This document shows, piece after piece, positions 34,205 to 42,798 of a DNA stretch of 64,000 nt. The stretch comes from Mycobacterium paraterrae (GTDB taxonomy: Bacteria > Actinomycetota > Actinomycetes > Mycobacteriales > Mycobacteriaceae). The stretch is taken from assembly GCF_022430545.2 (NCBI RefSeq), contig NZ_CP092488.2, positions 2,790,001 to 2,854,000 of the forward strand. The letters are read 5' to 3'. A model generated the notes under the pieces. It worked only from the letters and a program-made list of their open reading frames with translations, was not told where the DNA came from and searched no databases. Positions within the stretch are counted from its first letter, which is position 1. Every line of letters starts with the position of its first letter. A program made the translations under genes and the position numbers.

Positions 34205-34789
34205 ATGACGTCGCGGCGGTGGTGCGCCGGGATCGCCGTCGCCGGTGCGGCCGCCCTCGCGGGCTGCCACTACGACCCGTACCCGTGGCCCCGGCCGGGT
34301 CAGCCGTCCGCCACGCCGCTGGAAAACCAACTCAGTCAACGTGATTCGCTGCAGGACGCTGCCAACGACTTGATCGCGGTCGCCAAGGAGATCCGCGAAG
34401 CGGTGCAGCGGGTCTACCCGGGGGCCCAGTGGTCGGCCGTGACCCACGGCGGCCAAGCCGGCTGCGACCCGCCGTTCACCTTCCTCACCGGGACGGTGTA
34501 CCAGCTACCGCACTACAGCACCCCCGCGCCGACGTCGCCCGCCGATCGCGAGGCCGTCGTCGCCGCCGCGGCGGATGTGCTGCGCGCCCGCCACGCCGAC
34601 AACATCGACGAGGCGAAGGGTCAGTCGGTGAGCGGGCAGCTGCCGCGCGATCACGGTCTCCCGCGGCTCACCATTGGCACCCCGGCTGCGCCGGCCCGTC
34701 CGCTGATCACCGTCGAGGGCCAGACCGGCTGCCATCACACCGCGCCCGGCCCGGGCCCCTGGGACACCGCACCGACGCCGACGCCGTAG
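34205..34789 (+). CDS. Lipoprotein (LppV-like)
   Basis: A 194-residue protein with an n-region MTSRRW, hydrophobic stretch AGIAVAGAAALAG and lipobox LAGC at about residues 19-22, so it should be lipidated and held at the outer face of the membrane. The rest is soluble, with two more Cys pairs (GGQAGCDPPF, GQTGCHHTAP) and a Pro-rich end. It starts 1 bp after the hydrolase stop. The lipoprotein behind a DUF1023 hydrolase matches the Rv2797c-lppV arrangement. ATG 34205 was chosen because the ORF start at 34181 lacks a signal-like N terminus. Confidence 0.75.
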   Translation: MTSRRWCAGIAVAGAAALAGCHYDPYPWPRPGQPSATPLENQLSQRDSLQDAANDLIAVAKEIREAVQRVYPGAQWSAVTHGGQAGCDPPFTFLTGTVYQLPHYSTPAPTSPADREAVVAAAADVLRARHADNIDEAKGQSVSGQLPRDHGLPRLTIGTPAAPARPLITVEGQTGCHHTAPGPGPWDTAPTPTP

Positions 34790-34842
34790 ACGCCTGACAG
34801 TCACGACCCCAGGTGGTTCGCCGCCCGCTGGTCGGACAGGGG

Positions 34843-35388
34843 ATGATGGATGGCGTGACTGCCGGTACGGACACCGACGCGGCGCCGATCTTTCGCGAGG
34901 TCGGCGCCACCTGGTACTGGGTGCTGGCCGGTCCCATCTCGGCCGGGATCATGTTGTGGATCGAGAAGTCCAACGGCAACGGCTGGCAAGTCTCGGTCCC
35001 GCTGTTCTTCTTGGTCGTGGTCTCGAGTTTCATTGCGCTGCAAGTCAAAGCGGCCCGGATCCACACCTCGGTGGTGCTGACCCCGCAGACGCTGCGTCAG
35101 GGCACCGAGACCATCAAGGTGTCCGAAATCGTGAAGGTGTACCCCGAACCCGAAAGCCCGCTGGCGGCGCAGAAAGACCTGGAGCGGTGGCAGTCGGCGC
35201 GTGCGCTCGGCGAGTTGGTCGGGGTGCCCAAGGGTCGGACGGGCATCGGCCTGCGGCTCACCGGCGGACGGACCGCGCAGGCATGGGCGCGGCGTCACCG
35301 CCACCTGCGCAACGCGCTGACCCCGCTGGTCGAGGAACGGGTCGGGCCCACCGAGGTTCCGGACGACGACGAGGGTTCAGGCTGGTGA
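34843..35388 (+). CDS. Conserved two-helix membrane protein (Rv0513 type)
   Basis: A 181-residue protein with two transmembrane helices close to the N terminus (WYWVLAGPISAGIMLWI and VSVPLFFLVVVSSFIAL) and a cytoplasmic domain containing VVLTPQTLRQGTETIKVSEIVKVYPE (shown by VVLTPQTLRQG), like the PH-like domains of bacterial DUF3093 proteins. The length agrees with Rv0513. Starts at ATG 34843 or 34846 and GTG 34855 are all possible. It overlaps the next gene by GTGA. Confidence 0.75.
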   Translation: MMDGVTAGTDTDAAPIFREVGATWYWVLAGPISAGIMLWIEKSNGNGWQVSVPLFFLVVVSSFIALQVKAARIHTSVVLTPQTLRQGTETIKVSEIVKVYPEPESPLAAQKDLERWQSARALGELVGVPKGRTGIGLRLTGGRTAQAWARRHRHLRNALTPLVEERVGPTEVPDDDEGSGW

Positions 35389-35639
35389 CGGGACGAGTGC
35401 GTGCGGTTATCGAGCTGCTGCTGGCCTGCGCCGCGGCAGTCGGCTGCGCGGCCAGTTGGTCGACGGTGCGGGCCACCATCCTGGTGGCACCCGTCATCAA
35501 GGATCAGCCCGCGACCACGTCCGTGGTCTACGACCCGTCGATGCTGCTGCTCACCCTGCTGTTGGCGGCCGCCGCCGGAATGCTGGCGGTGGTCGGCGTC
35601 GCGCGGCTGCGACGAACCAGCCGTGCCGCGGCGCCATGA
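35385..35639 (+). CDS. Small two-helix membrane protein (Rv0514 type)
   Basis: An 84-residue protein beginning with GTG in GTGA overlap with Rv0513. Two helices (VIELLLACAAAVGCAASW and MLLLTLLLAAAAGMLAVVGVARL) flank a short extracytoplasmic loop (RATILVAPVIKDQPATTSVVYD). Its stop overlaps the ATG of the P-type ATPase (ATGA). Function unknown; coupling to the ATPase may be accidental to this genome, since the M. tuberculosis order differs downstream. Confidence 0.75.
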   Translation: MTGRVRAVIELLLACAAAVGCAASWSTVRATILVAPVIKDQPATTSVVYDPSMLLLTLLLAAAAGMLAVVGVARLRRTSRAAAP

Positions 35640-37750
35640 CCGTCACCGATCTCGACCTGCGCGGCATGAGCTGCGGGTCGTGTGCCGCGCGCATCGAGGG
35701 TGCACTGAACGGGATAGACGGTGTGCGGGCGGCCGTGAACTTTGCGCTCGAGCGCGCCCACGTCCAACACGAGCCCGCGGTGTCGGCCACAGACTTGATT
35801 CGCGTGGTGGAGTCGACGGGGTATCAGGCGTCAGTGGTGGTCGACCCGTTCGGGCCGGCCGATGACGCCCCGAACGACGAGCTGCGTCGGCGGCTGATCG
35901 GGTCGACGCTGCTGGCACTGCCGGTCGTCGCGGTGTCGATGGTGATGCCGTGGCACTTTGTCGGCTGGCAGTGGCTGTCCCTGGCGCTGACCACCCTGGT
36001 GGTGGCGTGGGGCGGCTACCCGTTCCACCGCGCCGCGCTGGCCGGCCTTCGGCATCGCACCTCGACGATGGACACGTTGGTGTCGCTGGGCACGCTCGCG
36101 GCCTACCTCTGGTCGGCGACGGCGGTGCTGCGCGGAGTGGGCCCGGTGTACTTCGAGGTCGCGGCGGCGGTCACCGTCTTCCTGTTGGCGGGCCGCTACG
36201 CCGAGGTACGCGCCAAGCGCGCGTCCGGGGCGGCGCTGCGCTCGTTGGTGAGTCTGGCGGCCAAGGACGCCGTCGTGTCGCGCGACGGAGAAGAGGTGCC
36301 GGTGCCGGTATCGCAGCTCCAGGTGGGCGACGTCGTCGTGGTGCGGCCGGGGGAGCGGGTCGCTACCGACGGCGTGATCATCGACGGCGCAACGGCTTTG
36401 GACACCTCGGCGATGACCGGCGAACCGGTCCCTGTGGACGTGGCTGTCGGTGACATCGTCGTCGGCGGCTCACTCAACACCTACGGGCGGCTGCTGGTGC
36501 GCGCCACCAGGGTGGGCGCCGACACCCAGTTGGCCCGGATGGCCAGGCTGGTCAGTGAGGCCCAGAACAGCAAGGCCCCCGTCCAGCGGATGGCCGACCG
36601 GGTCGCCGCGATCTTCGTGCCCGCCGTGCTGGTGATCGCCGCGGTGACGATGGCCGGCTGGCTGCTCACCGGGCAGCCGGCCGCGTCGGCGTTCACCGCG
36701 GCCGTCGAGGTGCTGATCATCGCCTGCCCCTGCGCGCTCGGACTGGCCACCCCGACCGCGATCCTGGTCGGCACCGGCCGTGGTGCCCAGCTCGGCATCC
36801 TGATCAAGGATCCCACGCTGCTGGAAACCGTCGACGGCGTCGACACGGTCGTCTTCGACAAGACCGGAACCCTGACCACCGGCGCGATGACTGTCCAGGA
36901 CGTCGAGGTCCAGCCGGGCGAAGATGCCGACCTGGTGTTAGCTCGCGCCGCGGCGGTCGAGTCGGCCTCAGAACACCCCGTGGCGGCGGCGATCGTGGCG
37001 GCAGCCCGTCTGCGCGGGCTTGAGTTGGGCAGCGGCCCAGCCGATTTCGTGAACCATCCCGGCACGGGAGTCGTCGGCGTGGTCGACGGTGTCGAGGTGG
37101 CGGTCTCGCGGGCCGGCTCGCTGGCCGGCGTCGAGCTGCTGGCCCCGGCCCGGCAGACGGCGGTTCAGGTGACCTGGGGCGGACAGGTCCGTGGGGTGAT
37201 TACGCTCGCCGACGAGGTCAAGCCCGACAGCGCCACGGCGATCGCGGAATTGCTCGCCATGGGCATCACGCCGATGCTGCTGACCGGCGACAGCCCTGCG
37301 GTGGCCCGACGTGTCGCCGAGCAGGTGGGCATCAGCGCCGACAACGTGATCGCCGGCGTGCTGCCGACCGAAAAGTCCGACGCCATCGAGCATTTGCAGG
37401 CCAGTGGCAGAACCGTCGCGATGGTCGGTGACGGCGTCAACGATTCGGTGGCGCTCGCCGTCGCCGATATCGGTATGGCGATGGGCAGCGGCGCTGACGC
37501 CGCGATCGACGCGGGCGATCTGACGCTGATCCGCACTGAAGTGCACACCGTCCCGACCGCGCTGCGGCTGTCGGCGCGCACGTTGCGGACGATCCGAATG
37601 AACCTCTTTTGGGCATTCGCCTACAACGTGGCGGCTATCCCGCTGGCGGCGCTGGGCTGGCTGAACCCGATGATCGCCGGCGCGGCGATGGCCTGCTCGT
37701 CATTGCTGGTGGTGACAAACAGTCTGCGGCTCAAGCGGTTTGACGGCTAG
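35636..37750 (+). CDS. Copper-type P1B-ATPase
   Basis: A 704-residue heavy-metal P-type ATPase. The N-terminal HMA domain carries GMSCGSC (Cys 13 and 16). TM helices are followed by the actuator motif SAMTGEPVPV, the membrane metal-binding motif IACPCALGLATPTAI, the phosphorylation site VVFDKTGTLTTG, the SEHPVA nucleotide-binding motif and MVGDGVNDSVALAVADIGMAMG. CPC plus the HMA motif indicates Cu(I) export or delivery to the periplasm, as for CtpA/CtpB/CtpV; I cannot decide which paralogue it is. It begins in ATGA overlap with Rv0514. The upstream ORF extension to 35456 is an overlap artefact. Confidence 0.9.
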   Translation: MTVTDLDLRGMSCGSCAARIEGALNGIDGVRAAVNFALERAHVQHEPAVSATDLIRVVESTGYQASVVVDPFGPADDAPNDELRRRLIGSTLLALPVVAVSMVMPWHFVGWQWLSLALTTLVVAWGGYPFHRAALAGLRHRTSTMDTLVSLGTLAAYLWSATAVLRGVGPVYFEVAAAVTVFLLAGRYAEVRAKRASGAALRSLVSLAAKDAVVSRDGEEVPVPVSQLQVGDVVVVRPGERVATDGVIIDGATALDTSAMTGEPVPVDVAVGDIVVGGSLNTYGRLLVRATRVGADTQLARMARLVSEAQNSKAPVQRMADRVAAIFVPAVLVIAAVTMAGWLLTGQPAASAFTAAVEVLIIACPCALGLATPTAILVGTGRGAQLGILIKDPTLLETVDGVDTVVFDKTGTLTTGAMTVQDVEVQPGEDADLVLARAAAVESASEHPVAAAIVAAARLRGLELGSGPADFVNHPGTGVVGVVDGVEVAVSRAGSLAGVELLAPARQTAVQVTWGGQVRGVITLADEVKPDSATAIAELLAMGITPMLLTGDSPAVARRVAEQVGISADNVIAGVLPTEKSDAIEHLQASGRTVAMVGDGVNDSVALAVADIGMAMGSGADAAIDAGDLTLIRTEVHTVPTALRLSARTLRTIRMNLFWAFAYNVAAIPLAALGWLNPMIAGAAMACSSLLVVTNSLRLKRFDG

Positions 37751-37755
37751 CCCCG

Positions 37756-38625
37756 TCAGGATGCCAGCCAGGCCAGCTCGCCGGGCAGTTCCTGACGCCA
37801 GTACGCCTCGTCGTGGCCTCCCGGAGTGAACCCACCCGCGGGCGGGACCCGGAGTTGCCCGATGAACTGGTGGGTGGCCGGCGCGAAGCGGTCGTCGTTG
37901 CCGCAGTCGATCCGCAGCGGAATCGACGCCAGCGCAGGCAATCCGAACACCGTGTTGCGTGTCCAGTCGTCGTAGCTGTCGAAGGCGCCAAGCGTGCTGG
38001 CCGTGTAGGACTGATAGAGCGCCGGGCTGACCGCGCAGATCCCGGCGGTGCGCGCCGCACCCAGTCGGGCGCCCAGTAGCAGCGCCCCATACCCGCCCAT
38101 CGACCAGCCGATGAAACCCACCCGGGTGATGTCGAGACTCATCGTCGACAGCATCGGGATCAGCTCGTTGAGCACCATCGAGCCCGCGTCCTCGCCGCCA
38201 GCCCGTCGGTGCCAGTACGTGTCGCCGCCGTCGACAGCGACCACCGCGAAGGGCGGGTGCCCCACCTTCACCAGATCCGCCAGCGTCTGCTCGACTCCGA
38301 AGCTCATCACCTGCTTGGCGCTTCCACGCACGCCGTGCAGGGCGATCACCGGACGCAGCGGACCGACGATTCCGGGCGGTCGCGCAATGATGTAGTTCGT
38401 CACAACGCCCCCGCGCGCCGCCGACACGAAGGAACCGGACACCTTGGTCGGCAACGGGGTTGGCGCGGCGGCGGGGGGATCCGCGGGTCCGGGTGGCGCG
38501 GCGGGTTGAACCGGGCCCGGGTCGGCTGGCCCGAGAGTGGGATCCGCTAGAGCCGTGACCGCCCAGGCGCCCGCTGCGCCGGCGAAGGCCCGAGCCCCCA
38601 GGCGCAGAGCGGCACGGCGGCTCAT
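37756..38625 (-). CDS. Secreted alpha/beta-hydrolase esterase (Tat signal)
   Basis: A 289-residue protein with the twin-arginine signal MSRRAALRLGARAFAGAAG and a Pro-rich linker (about 35-60). The hydrolase domain carries PVIALHGVRGSAKQV and the nucleophile elbow GFIGWSMGGYGALLLG, then RIDCGNDDRFAP and PGGHDEAYWRQELP with the acid and His. This is the esterase D/Ag85-like family; Rv0519c near this place is of the same type. ATG 38625 starts exactly at the Tat motif. Its stop lies 6 bp from the convergent P-ATPase stop. Confidence 0.85.
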   Translation of the reverse strand: MSRRAALRLGARAFAGAAGAWAVTALADPTLGPADPGPVQPAAPPGPADPPAAAPTPLPTKVSGSFVSAARGGVVTNYIIARPPGIVGPLRPVIALHGVRGSAKQVMSFGVEQTLADLVKVGHPPFAVVAVDGGDTYWHRRAGGEDAGSMVLNELIPMLSTMSLDITRVGFIGWSMGGYGALLLGARLGAARTAGICAVSPALYQSYTASTLGAFDSYDDWTRNTVFGLPALASIPLRIDCGNDDRFAPATHQFIGQLRVPPAGGFTPGGHDEAYWRQELPGELAWLAS

Positions 38626-38720
38626 CGAATCCACCAGCGAATCGTGCCAAGGCAACTGACGCTCGACGGCAACGGTCTGACAACATTCCGACAACAACGC
38701 CCGGTTGCTAGGGTCGGGTA

Positions 38721-39416
38721 ATGCTTTCCGTTGCCGGCGCAAGCCGGATAGGTGCCGCATTTCTCATCGTCGTGACAGCGTGCGGCGGACTGGCCGGATG
38801 CGCTTCCAAAGACAAGTCCGCGACGCAGAGCCCCTCGTCTACCACGACGTCAGAGGCGCCGGGCGGCTTCGACATATCCCGGATCGACCAAGTCGGACTT
38901 GCACTCCCGCCGGAGATGGAGGCCGTCCCGATCCCGCACACCACGGTGAACGAGGAAGAAGCCAAAAAGCTGGCTGGTATGCGTAAAGACTTCAGCTACG
39001 ACCCGCCTCAGTGCGGGGCGTTGCTGTCGAAATCGTCGCATCTCGTCGCGGGTAGCCAGATCCAAGGCGTCTCGGTCCGCAAGCCCCAGGAGATCGTGAT
39101 CCTGGCCGTGGAATCGCCGGCAGCGGTCGCGGATCCCCCCGACGTTGCCGGCTGCAATCGCGTCTCCTTCAGCGTCCCCGGAGAAGTGAAGGGCACTGCC
39201 GAACGCATCCCCGGGCCACCTATTGCCGGACTCAAGACCACCGGCACCAAGACCCATGCGGACCTGACCACCCCGCAGGGCCCGAAGACGGTCGACGAGA
39301 CGACCTTTCGCGCCGAGCTCAGCGGCCGGGTGGAAATCGCGGTCGGGGGCAGGGGCGACCCCGCTCCTCTCGTTGATCTGCTGAACAAGGCGGTGGTGGC
39401 CGTCCGCGGCCACTGA
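38721..39416 (+). CDS. Lipoprotein with DUF5642-like domain
   Basis: A 231-residue lipoprotein: signal with IGAAFLIVVTACGGLAGC, lipobox LAGC at about 24-27, then a Ser/Thr linker and a globular domain. The globular part (FDISRIDQVGLALPPEMEA, FSYDPPQCGALL, CNRVSFSVPGEVKGTAE) resembles the mycobacterial LppH/DUF5642 group from memory. The function is unknown; such lipoproteins are often sensors or ligand binders at the cell envelope. It is divergent from the esterase. Confidence 0.75.
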   Translation: MLSVAGASRIGAAFLIVVTACGGLAGCASKDKSATQSPSSTTTSEAPGGFDISRIDQVGLALPPEMEAVPIPHTTVNEEEAKKLAGMRKDFSYDPPQCGALLSKSSHLVAGSQIQGVSVRKPQEIVILAVESPAAVADPPDVAGCNRVSFSVPGEVKGTAERIPGPPIAGLKTTGTKTHADLTTPQGPKTVDETTFRAELSGRVEIAVGGRGDPAPLVDLLNKAVVAVRGH

Positions 39417-39424
39417 CCGAGTCC

Positions 39425-39442
39425 GCACTTGGTACAAAGTGC
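39425..39442. promoter_or_regulatory. Candidate TetR operator before the MpaB-type oxygenase
   Basis: GCACTTGGTACAAAGTGC is an 18-bp near-perfect palindrome (arms GCACTT/AAGTGC, centre GTAC) 22 bp before the oxygenase ATG. A TetR gene is the next gene in the same unit and overlaps the oxygenase, so autoregulation through this site is likely. TATGTA at 39447 may be the -10. Confidence 0.55.
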
Positions 39443-39464
39443 AAAATATGTAACACTGTCTCCC

Positions 39465-40328
39465 ATGACCGAGTTGCGCGAGTCGTCCGACGTTGATGCC
39501 ACCGCCGACGCGCTGCCGTTGGGGCCCCAATCGCTGGTCTGGCGGTACTTCGGCGACAACCGGATGTTCCTGATCGGACCGCGGCCTGCGGTGCTGCAGA
39601 ACATGCTGGCCGAGCTGGGGCAGGGCGTGCTCGACCATTCGGTGTTCTTCAGCGATACCTCGGCGCGCATCAAACGCTCGTTGCCTCCGATCTTCAGGAC
39701 GGTCTACGGCTCTGACGAGGACAACGCCGGCCGGCAGGTGCGCGACTTCCATCATCAGATCAAGGGCGAAATGCCTAGCGGCGAGCGCTATCACGCGCTG
39801 GACCCCGACACTTACTTCTGGGCGCATGCCACCTTCGTCGAGCAGGTGCTCTACTTCGCCGACACCTTTGTCAAACGGCTGACGCAGGCGGAGAAAGAAC
39901 AGATCTACCTCGAGTCGAAGACGTGGTATCGCCGCTACGGCGTCAGCGAGCGGCCTATGCCCGCCAACTATCAAGAGTTCGAGAAGTATTGGGACCACAT
40001 GATGAACGAGGTCATGATCGCCCACCCGACCGCGAAATACGGTGTGGGATACGTGACCAAAGGATTCCCGCGACCCAAGGGCGTATCGCCATTTGTCTGG
40101 CGGTTGGTGTCTCCGGTGTTCAACCCGATCGCTGCCTTCCTCACCACCGGCGGGATGCCGCCGCGGGGCCGGGAACTGCTCGGGTTGCCGTGGACCGAGC
40201 GCCAGGAGCGCCGCTATCAGCGGTTCGCCGCGGCATGGCGGTCACGGCCGGTGAATTGGCTGTGGGACCATCTGCCAATGCGTGTGCGCTACAACGGTTT
40301 TGCGCGCGGTGGTTATGCCCGGGGCTGA
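39465..40328 (+). CDS. MpaB/latex-clearing-type oxygenase (DUF2236)
   Basis: A 287-residue protein of the DUF2236 family, which includes fungal MpaB and rubber oxygenase Lcp, b-type haem proteins. Marks include VWRYFGDNRMFLIGPRPAVLQNM, DFHHQIKGEMPSGERYHALDPDTYFWAHATFVEQ (HH near 97 and 115 regions) and RRYGVSERPMPANYQEF. The substrate is unknown; many mycobacteria carry several copies. ATG 39465 follows the palindromic operator at 39425. It overlaps the TetR gene by 14 bp. Confidence 0.8.
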   Translation: MTELRESSDVDATADALPLGPQSLVWRYFGDNRMFLIGPRPAVLQNMLAELGQGVLDHSVFFSDTSARIKRSLPPIFRTVYGSDEDNAGRQVRDFHHQIKGEMPSGERYHALDPDTYFWAHATFVEQVLYFADTFVKRLTQAEKEQIYLESKTWYRRYGVSERPMPANYQEFEKYWDHMMNEVMIAHPTAKYGVGYVTKGFPRPKGVSPFVWRLVSPVFNPIAAFLTTGGMPPRGRELLGLPWTERQERRYQRFAAAWRSRPVNWLWDHLPMRVRYNGFARGGYARG

Positions 40329-40908
40329 CGCGGCCACCAACGCCATTCTCGACGCCGCCGTCGCCGAGTTCCAGCAGCACGGCTTTCGCCGGGTCGCACT
40401 GGACGACGTCGCCCGCCGGGCCGGGGTCAGCCGGACCACGATCTACCGGCGTTTCGCGAACCGCGACGAGTTGGTCTCCGCGGTCATCGACCGCGAGAAC
40501 GCGGTGCTGTTCGCCAACATCGCCGATGAGCTGAAAAGCCGACGGCGACAATCGAATTACTACGTCGAGGCGTTCACGCTCTCGATGGTGCGGTTCCGTC
40601 AGCACCGGGTGTTGACCCGGATGCTCGCCGACGAGCCCGGCCTGATGATCGAGCTGGCTCACCAACACTGGGGCGCCGCGGTCGAGCGGATGTCGGCCGC
40701 ACTGCGGATCATCTTTCCCGACGGATTCGCAGAACGAATCGGCGCGGCTGCCGTCGACGAACTCGCCGACACCATCCTGCGCTACGCGGCCATGCTGTTG
40801 TTGCTGCCGGCCCGTCAGCCGATCGTCGACGAAGACGATATTCGCGCGTTCGCCACCGCGCACTTTCTGCCCAGCCTGCCCGCCGCACTGCGCGCGGTAC
40901 CGGTGTAA
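40315..40908 (+). CDS. TetR-family regulator
   Basis: A 197-residue one-component regulator. The N-terminal helix-turn-helix is LDDVARRAGVSRTTIYRRFANRDELV at about 27-52; the C-terminal ligand-binding part is helical with the pattern MVRFRQHRVLTRMLADEPGL. ATG 40315 lies within the preceding oxygenase gene (14-bp overlap), so both are coupled. It is the natural candidate to bind the palindrome at 39425 and repress the oxygenase. Confidence 0.9.
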   Translation: MPGADAATNAILDAAVAEFQQHGFRRVALDDVARRAGVSRTTIYRRFANRDELVSAVIDRENAVLFANIADELKSRRRQSNYYVEAFTLSMVRFRQHRVLTRMLADEPGLMIELAHQHWGAAVERMSAALRIIFPDGFAERIGAAAVDELADTILRYAAMLLLLPARQPIVDEDDIRAFATAHFLPSLPAALRAVPV

Positions 40909-40946
40909 TCGAGCGCGCTCCGGCGGCCGGGTGTTAGCGTCCCGAC

Positions 40947-42299
40947 ATGCCGGAGAGCACCACACCGCAACTCAGCCAAGGGCTCTCGCAGCGTCAACTG
41001 ATGATGATCGCGATCGGCGGGATCATCGGCGCCGGCTTCTTCGTCGGCTCGGGTGTGGTCATCGGTAAAGCCGGACCCGCGGCTGTCCTCACCTACGCGC
41101 TGTGCGGCGTGTTGATCATTCTGGTGATGCGGATGCTTGGAGAGATGGCCGCCGCGAACCCATCGACAGGCTCGTTCGCCGAATACGCCCGCGAAGCGCT
41201 CGGCGGTTGGGCGGGGTTCTCGGTCGGCTGGCTGTACTGGTACTACTGGGTGATCGTCGTCGGCTTCGAAGCGGTCGCCGGGGCGAAGGTCATCACCTAC
41301 TGGTTTCACGCGCCACTATGGCTGCTGTCGCTGCTGCTGATGACGTTGATGACGGCGACAAATCTATTCTCGGTGTCGTCCTACGGTGAATTCGAATTCT
41401 GGTTTGCGGGAATCAAAGTCGCCAGCATCGTGGTGTTCCTGCTACTCGGCACGATGTATGTCTTGGGGCTGTGGCCGCACCGGCACGCCGACTTCTCCAA
41501 CCTGCACGCCCACGGCGGGTTCTTTCCGAACGGATTGCACGGCGCCTTCGGCGCCGTTGTGACGGTCATCTTCTCGATGGTCGGCGCGGAGATCGCGACC
41601 ATCGCCGCAGCCGAGACCCCCGACCCGGAGAAGGCCGTCCAGCGCGCCACCAACGCGGTGGCCGCGCGCATCGCGATCTTCTTCGTCGGATCGGTCTTCC
41701 TGCTCACCGTCGTCATGCCGTGGAATGCCGTGCAACCGGGTGCCTCGCCGTTCGTCGGTGCGCTGAAGCAGATGGGAATCCCTGGCGCCGACCATGTGAT
41801 GAATGCGGTCGTGCTCACCGCGGTGCTGTCGTGCCTAAACTCCGGTCTCTACAGCGCATCGCGAGTGTTGTTCGTGCTCGCCGGTCGACGCGAGGCGCCG
41901 GCCCGGATGTTGAACGTCAGCGACCGCAGCGTGCCGTACCTCGCGATCGTCGCCTCGTCGGTGGTGGGCTTTTTGTGTGTGATCATGGCCGCTGTCGCGC
42001 CGAACACCGTGTTCCAGTTTCTGCTGAACTCGTCGGGTGCGATCGTGCTGCTGGTCTATCTCCTGATTGCGTTGTCGCAGATCGTGTTACGACGCCGGAC
42101 GCCGCCGGAGAAGTTACCCGTCAAGATGTGGTGGTTCCCCGCGCTGTCGATCCTGACCGTTGCCGGCATCGTCGCTGTGCTGGTGCAGATGGCATTCGAC
42201 GCGAGCGCCCGCGTGCAGTTCTGGTTGAGTCTGCTGTCCTGGGCCGTCACGGTGGCGTTGTACTTCGCCACCAAACGTGTTGCGGCGCGGCGTGATTAG
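40947..42299 (+). CDS. gabP: APC-family amino-acid/GABA permease
   Basis: A 450-residue, 12-helix transporter of the amino acid/polyamine/organocation family. It opens with LSQRQLMMIAIGGIIGAGFFVGSG, the TM1 signature that binds the amino-acid backbone, and has EYAREALGGWAGFSVGWLYWYYW and FSMVGAEIATIAAAE (TM6). In M. tuberculosis gabP (Rv0522) stands at the same place before Rv0523c and hemL. The true substrate is unproven; GABA, D-serine, D-alanine and others are transported by this group. Its stop overlaps the convergent Rv0523c stop. Confidence 0.85.
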   Translation: MPESTTPQLSQGLSQRQLMMIAIGGIIGAGFFVGSGVVIGKAGPAAVLTYALCGVLIILVMRMLGEMAAANPSTGSFAEYAREALGGWAGFSVGWLYWYYWVIVVGFEAVAGAKVITYWFHAPLWLLSLLLMTLMTATNLFSVSSYGEFEFWFAGIKVASIVVFLLLGTMYVLGLWPHRHADFSNLHAHGGFFPNGLHGAFGAVVTVIFSMVGAEIATIAAAETPDPEKAVQRATNAVAARIAIFFVGSVFLLTVVMPWNAVQPGASPFVGALKQMGIPGADHVMNAVVLTAVLSCLNSGLYSASRVLFVLAGRREAPARMLNVSDRSVPYLAIVASSVVGFLCVIMAAVAPNTVFQFLLNSSGAIVLLVYLLIALSQIVLRRRTPPEKLPVKMWWFPALSILTVAGIVAVLVQMAFDASARVQFWLSLLSWAVTVALYFATKRVAARRD

Positions 42300-42691
42300 C
42301 CGGCCTTGGTCAGCAGGACCGCTTGCTCGAACGGCAACCGGGCGAAGACTCGGTGCGCGGCGCCGGCGACGTGAGCCGCTGCCTCCTCCTTGGTGACGAT
42401 CTGCGGGTTGCTGACGCTGAACGTCTTGCCGTGGCGTCGCATCTTGCCGCCGCCGGCCGCGTTCAGGTTCTTCAGCCAGTCGCGATCCGGGCCGTAGGTC
42501 AGCAGGATGGCCACGCCGGGTTTTCCGTCGACTTCGGCGTTGAACACCGTCAACGGCGTGCGGTATGGCTTGCCGGAGCGCCGGCCGACGTGCTCGAGGA
42601 TGCCGAACGACGGGGCCCAACCGGCCCAGATCCGCTGAATGGGGTTGGTCACGTGCCGGTTGAACCGGGCGAGCCGCTGCGGTAGTTGCAT
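42296..42691 (-). CDS. Deazaflavin (F420)-dependent nitroreductase/quinone reductase family protein (Rv0523c)
   Basis: A 131-residue split beta-barrel protein of the DUF385/Ddn family. Characteristic are ILEHVGRRSGKPYRTPLTVF, the phosphate-binding loop around GRRSGKPYRTPL, and LLTYGPDRDWLKNLNAAGGG. These enzymes reduce quinones or other substrates with F420H2; some bind haem or FMN instead. ATG 42691 gives exactly the size I remember for Rv0523c. It is divergent from the 151-residue gene at 42799. Confidence 0.85.
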   Translation of the reverse strand: MQLPQRLARFNRHVTNPIQRIWAGWAPSFGILEHVGRRSGKPYRTPLTVFNAEVDGKPGVAILLTYGPDRDWLKNLNAAGGGKMRRHGKTFSVSNPQIVTKEEAAAHVAGAAHRVFARLPFEQAVLLTKAG

Positions 42692-42798
42692 ACCGCTATC
42701 CAACCCCCGCGGCAGCGTCGACCTCAACCCCTCGAAATTCGACCCAACCACGTCGAGTTCGGCACCGAATTCCTCTCACCAGCACGAGGAGGATCACG

